Positions 57,727-64,000 of a stretch of DNA of 64,000 nucleotides are shown here, piece by piece. A program made the translations under genes and the position numbers. The notes below the pieces were generated by a model. It searched no databases, was not told the origin of the DNA, and saw only the letters and a list, made by a program, of their open reading frames with translations. Position 1 is the stretch's first letter; each line of letters opens with the position of its first letter. Source of the stretch: Lotus japonicus (Eukaryota > Streptophyta > Magnoliopsida > Fabales > Fabaceae); NCBI RefSeq assembly GCF_012489685.1, contig NC_080045.1:67602722-67666721 (forward strand), given 5' to 3'.

Positions 57727-58191
57727 ACATATATATACATCCATAGATCAATATATAATTGTTAAATGAACTGCTCATAACTTTCATGTGACATTTTCTT
57801 TGCATAAAACTGAATGAATTTGGAATAAGATGCATCATGTTAATGTTAATTACCAACAAGAGTGATAAATAAGTCACACTTGCATAGTTATGAGTGAATA
57901 AATTACCAGAACAACAGAATCACGAGCAGCAATGGCGAGGATGTCAAAATAACAAAATTATGAAACCCTTCACCACTTCCTTCACGCACGGCTTCACCTC
58001 TGTTCACCCATTGTTCAATTGCTCCCTCCACCAAACCACCAAGCAGAAGCAGGTAAAACTTCTTAATCTCTATGAATCTGATTGTGCTGGAACTGTATCT
58101 CTGTGAGACTGTGATTGTGAATATCTCTGTGATTCGATTGTGCTGGCGTGGGTGGGTGAGGCCGTGACTCGATGGGGATCAAACACAGGGA
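57727..58191. other. Intergenic DNA with no clear gene
   Basis: AT-rich sequence follows the peroxidase remnant, including what may be the residual third intron (TATATACATATATATACATC near 57722). A GC-richer patch at 57960-58040 has no recognisable coding content. Confidence 0.4.
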
Positions 58192-58251
58192 ATGAAATTC
58201 AGATCTTTTGAGCAATACCCATTTCACATCTCAGCTAGTAATCGAGCTTCA

Positions 58252-58377
58252 ATGGCGAAAATTTGGATTTTGCTGGTGTTTGTGATTGTGGGCATTATTG
58301 GCACTAGTGAAGGTGCAAGGAAAGCAAGGCACCATGGAGGGTTCACACTCTTTTCTCGTGGCCGCGTGGGTGAGTGA
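58252..58377 (+). CDS. Short secreted-peptide ORF or first exon, unidentified (42 aa)
   Basis: From the ATG at 58252 the frame reads MAKIWILLVFVIVGIIGTSEG, a convincing signal peptide with a likely cut after SEG, followed by a short basic tail ARKARHHGGFTLFSRGRVGE. An in-frame ATG at 58192 exists, but its product would bury the signal peptide. A possible donor (GCGTGG|GTGAGT) at about 58368 means this could instead be the first exon of a longer gene; no following exon was recognised. It may be a broken gene copy. Family unknown. Confidence 0.3.
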   Translation: MAKIWILLVFVIVGIIGTSEGARKARHHGGFTLFSRGRVGE

Positions 58378-58514
58378 GAGGGGGGAGTCAGAAAGTGAGA
58401 GGCAGAGAGAGGCTTGAGTGAGGCCGTGTGTGAATTGTGATGATGTAGTGATGTGAGTGTAAAAAGTGAGTAAAAAGTGAGTGAGGCTTGAGACTTGTGG
58501 CATTAAAGATGAGA

Positions 58515-58586
58515 TTGCCACTTGCCCTTGGCTGTATTCAAGAGTGAGTGAGGTTGCCACTTGCCCTTGGCTTTATTCAAGAGTGA
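58515..58586. repeat. Two-copy tandem repeat, 39-bp period
   Basis: TTGCCACTTGCCCTTGGCT followed by NTATTCAAGAGTGA occurs at 58515 and again at 58554. It sits in a GAGTGAG-rich stretch (58370-58640) of low complexity. Confidence 0.85.
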
Positions 58587-58809
58587 AAAAATGAGAGAGA
58601 GTGAGTCTGAAAATGTCTGATAGTGTGAGTGAGAGTGAGAAGAAAGAAAAGGGAAAATGGAATGTGCATAAGTGTATTGATGAGTGGTTCAATGACTTGA
58701 TGATATGTTACAGCGGGAGATATTCAAGTCACTTAATAATGTTGATATTCTTCAAACATTTACCGCAAAGACGATTCGGAGAGGGCATCTGCCTCATGGT
58801 TTTCTAAAA

Positions 58810-61160
58810 ACTTAGCACACTATTGGTATGCTACATTTTTTCTTATCTTGTATTGTCCTCTTGGACTTGTCTTTTTCTTATCTTGTATTGTCTAATGAAA
58901 TGGAACTCAAATTAGCTATACTTTAGTTGGTAAAATGATGAGTTTTTTTATTTTGATTTATAGCTATTTATATATATATTGTGGCGTGTGAATTTGCGGT
59001 TTTAAAATGTGCCCAAACTTCTTAAATTTTCTGGTTCCTCCACTGCGTGCAAATACAAATGAGATCATTTTGATGAGTATATTTTTTCAATTACCATACA
59101 TCTAGATGAGACCATTTTAGTTAGTTCTCCAATCCATCAGTTGTATGGAGGAAAACTAGTTTTGGTTGATATGGTTGGAACTTTCGGTAATTATCTTATG
59201 TCTAATATACTGTGTGAATAAAGCATCTCTAGGTCCTTATCATAAAGAGAAGGATGAACATTAATTAATGATGTTTTTTTTTATAAGCTATTAATGATGG
59301 TGAAATGTGGTTAATTAGCAGATATAGTGTTGAACATTGCAATCAAACTGACATGAGCATTCTAAGAGCAATTAATAGGACAGATGTTTTTGGATTAGCA
59401 ATTAATGGCAACAATGTTCTTTGAGCTGAAAGAGGTGATCGTCGATCTTAATATGAAAAATTATCAAGTGAACTTGAAATATTTTAACTCGAATAATAAG
59501 CTATAATTTTAATATCGTAAAATTTTATTTAGTAAATTTAAATTTATTCATCTTTGGTTAAAGTTATTTCCCACTATTATGCTTTCTCCACTAAATTTTA
59601 CTACTATCAAAATAGATCAAAAAGCATATTTAAAAAATATTTTTCAAATAATACACACATATGATATAGTTATTAGTATATACTTTATAGAGACATTTTT
59701 TAATTTTCAAATAATTTTTTCTTAATGATTTTTATTAATAAATATTATTTTTACTTAATTAATCTAATTTTCTAATACTGTTTACATATAAATATATTTC
59801 TTTGTTTTTTAAAAAAGATTTAAATTTTTCTCAATTTATTATTAATAATTAAAATTATAACTAATTTTAATTAACAAATTATTTTTTATAAGAAACTCAA
59901 AAGTTGATAATAAATTATTTTTAAATTATGACTTTGTAGTCTTTCTTAATGTGTCTAATGATCTTATTGCTAATGTGATTAATACTATTTTTTCAAGTCT
60001 CCTTCACATATGTATATAGATAGATGGAGAGTTGAATGAAGTTGGTGGGATCCAGATTTGTATGTTTTTTTAACCCATATTTGTTTTCCTAAATGAGAGA
60101 AAGTTGAAAGGTTTTTTTTTGGATTTGTTTTTAATGAGGATGGTGAGAATTTGGGTGTGACAATTTTAAGGGGTTGGGTTTTGGGTGAAAAAGAAGATGA
60201 TGAGGTGATTCATAAGTAATGAATGGATGAATTTCTGGATTTGAGTTGTGGTACCCAGATCTGCAAGGTGTTGGGTTCTCGGTGGAAAAAGAAGAATAAA
60301 AATTCATGGGAATAGATGGATGAATTTCTGGGGGAAGAAGATGAAGAGGAACAAGATGAAGATTAAAAAACTAATAAATCGTTAATTAAAACTATCTAAT
60401 TAATTTTCTTTTTTTTCCTGAAGGGTGATAGCAGGTAAAAAACAAGGGTCTAAAATTGGACCCCAAAAAATAGGGGTCCATATTAGCGGGATCCAATTTA
60501 ATATTACAAGTTTTCTAATTCATGCATGTTATTTCTCCTACGTGGTATTTCAGTCCAGGGTTATGTATATGCTCTCAGCCTCTCACATAAAAAGTTTAAA
60601 TCAATATTTTTTTGTTATGTACTAAAGAAAAGAGAAAAATAAAGCAGAAACTAATTTTAAGTCTCATCAAAATATAACAATACATTATAAAAAAAACATA
60701 ATATTTCATAAAGCCTTTTATTAAACTTCCTTTAGGTAAATATTTTTGTCATATTACATTTTCTTTTGGGTTACAAGAGGAAAATTGTCATATTACATTT
60801 AACAATAATAACTGAGTGCTTAAAAATTCTGATTTTTATATAGAACATTATAAAAATATTTAACCTGATTTTCCTCCTTGAAAAATACGTCTATTTTGTA
60901 TTTTATTAAAAATAAAAACCCATTTACATAATTTAGAAAATTGTATAAAATACGTTTCAATTTTTTTTAAATACATGCATCAAATTGTTTTTGTTTTCCA
61001 AAATGTTTATTTTATTTAAATGATTTTATATTTCATAGTATATAATATCTTATTAATTTAGTATTTCATAACTAAAAAGATATTAATATTTTTTGTGGTA
61101 AAAGGATATTAATATGAATTCTCATTATGTGAATTTAATTTTCTTTACTCAAATAATAAT
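58810..61160. other. AT-rich intergenic DNA without recognised genes
   Basis: Very AT-rich sequence, especially 59480-59980 and 60600-61140, with no convincing ORF, splice-linked exons or complete transposon on either strand. A short self-complementary motif lies at 60440-60480 (GGTCTAAAATTGGACC and GGACCCC/GGGGTCC). Confidence 0.5.
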
Positions 61161-61162
61161 TA

Positions 61163-61477
61163 CTCCCTCCGTTCCAAAATATAGGTTGTTTTAGGTTGTG
61201 CACATTGTTTAAGAGCTTATTAATTGATAATTTTTTTTGATTAAAATACCCCTATTTAAAGTTGTGTTATATTAAGGAGAGAGAAATGTTATTATTGGTT
61301 AAGTGGATAGTGAGAGTTGTGATAGGTGAAAATTGAAGGTGGTAATTAAGACATATAATATTAAATAAGGGTATATAAGGAAGAAATAGAGAAAGAGTGC
61401 ATTAGTTTTGCAAAACAACTTATATTTTGGAATATAGTAAAAATTCTAAAACAACTTACATTTTGGAACGGATGGAG
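61163..61477. mobile_element. Stowaway (Tc1/mariner-type) MITE with TA duplication
   Basis: Begins CTCCCTCCGTTCCAAAATAT and ends, in reverse, CTCCATCCGTTCCAAAATGT, flanked by TA on both sides (61161-61162, 61478-61479). This is the standard plant Stowaway terminus. It is 315 bp and has no ORF. It lies about 300 bp upstream of the S1-like gene. Confidence 0.92.
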
Positions 61478-61770
61478 TAATTAAGATTATCATTAAATAC
61501 ATTTATGACTTTCCAAGTCAAATGATAACAAACTACTAATATTATTTTTTCAACACAAAATAACTTAAATATTAATTTATTAAGATTATTCTTAAATGCA
61601 TTTATGATTTTTCCAAATCAAATATATGTACCATTACTATACCAAATTTCCTTTAAAAAAATAATTACACCAAACCCCCTATATATATGTGTGTACGAGT
61701 GAGTGCTAATGGCTAAGTTAGAAAATAAGAAAAGCAATATCGACCCGTGAAAAGATAACAAACAAGATGT

Positions 61771-62199
61771 ATGTTTCGCTTCATTTTACCCTATTGCTTT
61801 TTTTTTGTAGTGTGTCTGTTCAATGGTTCAACATTTGCAGACTCTATAAATTCTGAAACTGCGCCTAAGCTTCAATCACAGCCAAAAATCAACATGAGCA
61901 CTATTTCCATTAGCAATGATATGCCCCCTGGCTCAACTCCATTGACATTGAATTACGATAATAAAGGTCCGATTAAATTGAAACAAGGAGATACTTTCAC
62001 AATATTAGCACCAGATGTTGATGTTAAAGCTGGCCAACTGTTTTGGAACACTTCTTGCATATTTTTCTCTGCCTCTAATCCTTACTATGAAGGAAGCTAT
62101 TTGGGCTACTATTGGTCAGTGAGAATTGATGGTTTGTATCACAGCCCGGATAAAGGGAGGAGCTGGAAGAAAATGCAAGTTTGGGAGTTTTGTAAATAA
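61771..62199 (+). CDS. Small secreted protein resembling the S-protein homologue (S1/SPH) family
   Basis: An uninterrupted 142-residue frame. Residues 1-23 (MFRFILPYCFFFVVCLFNGS) form a signal peptide. The mature part starts near ADSINSE and contains ISISNDMPPGSTPLTLNY, KLKQGDTFTI, LFWNTSCIFFS, YYWSVRIDGLYHS and a terminal WEFCK. The order (N-terminal beta strand ending in a hydrophobic pair, a central F/W...C strand, a W-rich strand and a C-terminal Cys) and the length fit plant self-incompatibility S1-like proteins and related legume secreted peptides. The first family Cys, expected after LTL, is Tyr here, leaving only one mature Cys pair. Single-exon structure fits the family. A TATA-like ATATATATGTG lies at 61681-61692. 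The family call is tentative. Confidence 0.55.
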   Translation: MFRFILPYCFFFVVCLFNGSTFADSINSETAPKLQSQPKINMSTISISNDMPPGSTPLTLNYDNKGPIKLKQGDTFTILAPDVDVKAGQLFWNTSCIFFSASNPYYEGSYLGYYWSVRIDGLYHSPDKGRSWKKMQVWEFCK

Positions 62200-62331
62200 A
62201 AGCTTCACTTATATGGCTTAAATAATATATCTTCATGAATGATTCATGCAGTTTTACTCTTTGTTTATTGGTGTTTAAAGCTTGTTTACTTTGATCACAT
62301 TTCGTTTTCATAAGAAAATATAAACTATTTT

Positions 62332-62436
62332 CCCATTGGCTCAAGTCCAGTGGCTTTCAATTACAAGGGCGAAGGTTGGACTGATATTGGAGAATGCGAG
62401 GTTTTCACAAGAGTAGCCAATTTAAAACCTAAATAA
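62332..62436 (+). pseudogene. Possible fragment of a second S1-like gene
   Basis: About 130 bp after the previous stop, one frame reads PIGSSPVAFNYKGEG and then WTDIGECEVFTRVANL before a stop. PIGSSPVAFNY parallels PPGSTPLTLNY of the upstream gene, suggesting a decayed tandem copy. It has no start or signal peptide. The match is short. Confidence 0.3.
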
Positions 62437-62439
62437 GGT

Positions 62440-64000
62440 CAATTTAGAATGAAACCATCTAAACTAAGATTGTGTTTGTTTCAGATTTTTTAACTAAAAA
62501 ACCACTTGTTAATTTAGAATTAGTTTTTTAATTAAAAATTATTTTTTAAACTTAATATGTTTGTTTCAGATTTTTAAAAAATAATAAGGTTTAATATGTT
62601 TGACTCTCGTGCGATTTAGACCCTAACGTTTTAAAATGTGTATTTATCTCCTAAACTTACTAAAATGTGCAAAACAACCCGTGTGTTGACTTTTCTTTTA
62701 AGTTTTAGTAGACTTTATCACATAACATCAATTTTTCCAAAAATGTCCCTTCAAAATTATCCTCCTTATTCCCTAATCCTTTCATTTAAAACGTTATAGA
62801 ATTTTTTAGTAAATCAAATTAAAACACATATTTAAAATTATTTTTATCAGCCATAAAATAAATAAACATTTACAAAATACTATTGTTAAATAATGCATAC
62901 GTTGAAGAAAGGGTGAAATTGGATTTCCATTGAAGTAAAATAAAGCTTTTAAAAAAAAAATTCACTGTGAATGCCCATATTTATATATAAAAAGAAATTT
63001 TGAACTTCAAAAATTTAAAAATATTTTTAAGTAATATAATAACCAATTTAACGTTTTTTTTAACATACCCAATTTAACGTTAAACATTAAAATATCTTAT
63101 AATAAATATTAACAAGTACCGTGAAAAAAATATTACCAACTATATTTTACTACAATTGCAAGTCCAATATCACTCTTATATATTGTGTTGAGATACCCAA
63201 CTCAACCTGCTGGAGGGCAGGTTGGCCTGCCAAACCCGCCCAAAGCTGTAAAAAATCACAAGAAAAAATGCATTTTTCTTCAAAAAAAAAAAAAAGATGG
63301 CCCATCCTAATCTTACGTCAGCCCCACAGGCTGGTGAGTTGAATTACCCAACCCACCCATCCCCCGACACGCAAATTGGTTGATCCGCTGGGTCGAACCC
63401 ACTTTGACATCTCTCCCCCCAACCGCCACCACCACCACCACCTACCGATCTTCAGTGGTTGAATTGCTGGTTACTTTTGACATGTTTTCACTATTACCCT
63501 TTTTCACATATATAGTTCACTTTTCCATTGGACATGGATATCTTTTACTAACTACTTTTTCGTAGGACTTTATATGTGTCTTGCTGCATGGAACGTGCAC
63601 GTTGTTGAATAATTTGTAACTCTTGTCATATTATTCATATTTGATAACATAGGACTTCTTGATGTGGTGTTACTCTAAAATGTTACCTATACACTTGCCA
63701 GTATTAATTTGGCTATCTGATGGTGCTGTGATCACATGAGGAAGTGAGGTCTGCTGGAGGAAAAGGGAAGGGTCTTCCACAATCACTCCTCGCACTTGCT
63801 CGTGTTCTTTCATGCACCGCAACAAAGGGTGAAAATAAAGTCTTATTTTCTTTAATGCAATAATAGCTACAATTTTTCCTACCCAAAGAAATTGCATCAC
63901 TTGTTAAATAAGCTATACCTAACAGTTTTCACTTCTGGATTGTTTTTACTGATCAAATATCAGATTTCAACGATTTGATCGTGGAAGCTGCACAATTTTT
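62440..64000. other. Terminal intergenic DNA without a confident gene
   Basis: AT-rich DNA. A GC-richer patch at about 63195-63425 (CTGGAGGGCAGGTTGGCCTG, then CCCACTTTGACATCTCTCCC) resembles a retroelement end but lacks defined borders. On the minus strand about 63682-63838 there is an open stretch reading HPLLRCMKEHEQVRGVIVED with a possible donor (ATAG|GTAACA); it could be an exon of a gene extending beyond the window, but no family was recognised. Confidence 0.35.

Noticed and set aside
63682..63838. Exon of an unknown gene on the minus strand
   Set aside because: Open frame and a plausible donor exist, but there is no recognisable family, no confirmed acceptor and no second exon within the window.

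Overview
This 64 kb window is nuclear DNA of a flowering plant. Long spliced genes with GT-AG introns, AT-rich introns and many short plant transposable elements show this. The repeat families (a hAT MITE starting CAGTGTTGTTAA, a short secreted S1-like gene) suggest a eudicot, probably a legume, but that is inference and the species cannot be named.

Two very large callose synthase (glucan synthase-like, GSL) genes lie head to tail on the + strand. The first (183-13459) has 42 coding exons and about 1,949 residues and belongs to the CALS1/2/3 group, with CALS3 the closest remembered match. The second (17780-55474) has 51 coding exons and about 1,901 residues and is a CALS9/GSL10 orthologue. 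I assembled both exon by exon; every junction is GT-AG and each reading frame closes exactly. Both are multi-pass plasma-membrane 1,3-beta-glucan synthases. Five consecutive exons have identical lengths in the two genes. Seven exons of the second gene correspond to one 801-bp exon of the first.

The 4.3 kb between the genes holds a Cassandra-type solo LTR carrying 5S rRNA-like sequence (15422-15813). It also holds a 958-bp Mutator-like element (16135-17092) with six copies of an 18-bp CCGCACTT...TGCGG near-palindrome, ending just upstream of the second gene's leader.

Gene 1 introns hold a SINE with an 18-bp target duplication and a LINE tail. Gene 2 introns are swollen by transposons. Its 7.1-kb third intron holds an intact Ty1/copia element (19929-25774, antisense, 1,554-residue polyprotein) inserted in an older copia LTR. 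A TRIM element with identical LTRs sits 12 bp upstream of the copia start codon. Three further solo copies of the same TRIM family occur in the window. Intron 25 carries a young non-autonomous LTR element with a 365-codon ORF but no pol genes (37282-39209). Several MULE-type foldback MITEs, a hAT MITE, a copia solo LTR and a truncated LINE fill other introns.

Downstream of gene 2 (55475-64000) the DNA is gene-poor. It holds two copies of a class III peroxidase last exon facing each other as a 413-bp near-perfect inverted repeat with a 26-bp loop, a short secreted-peptide ORF, a Stowaway MITE and a small secreted protein gene resembling the S-protein homologue family.
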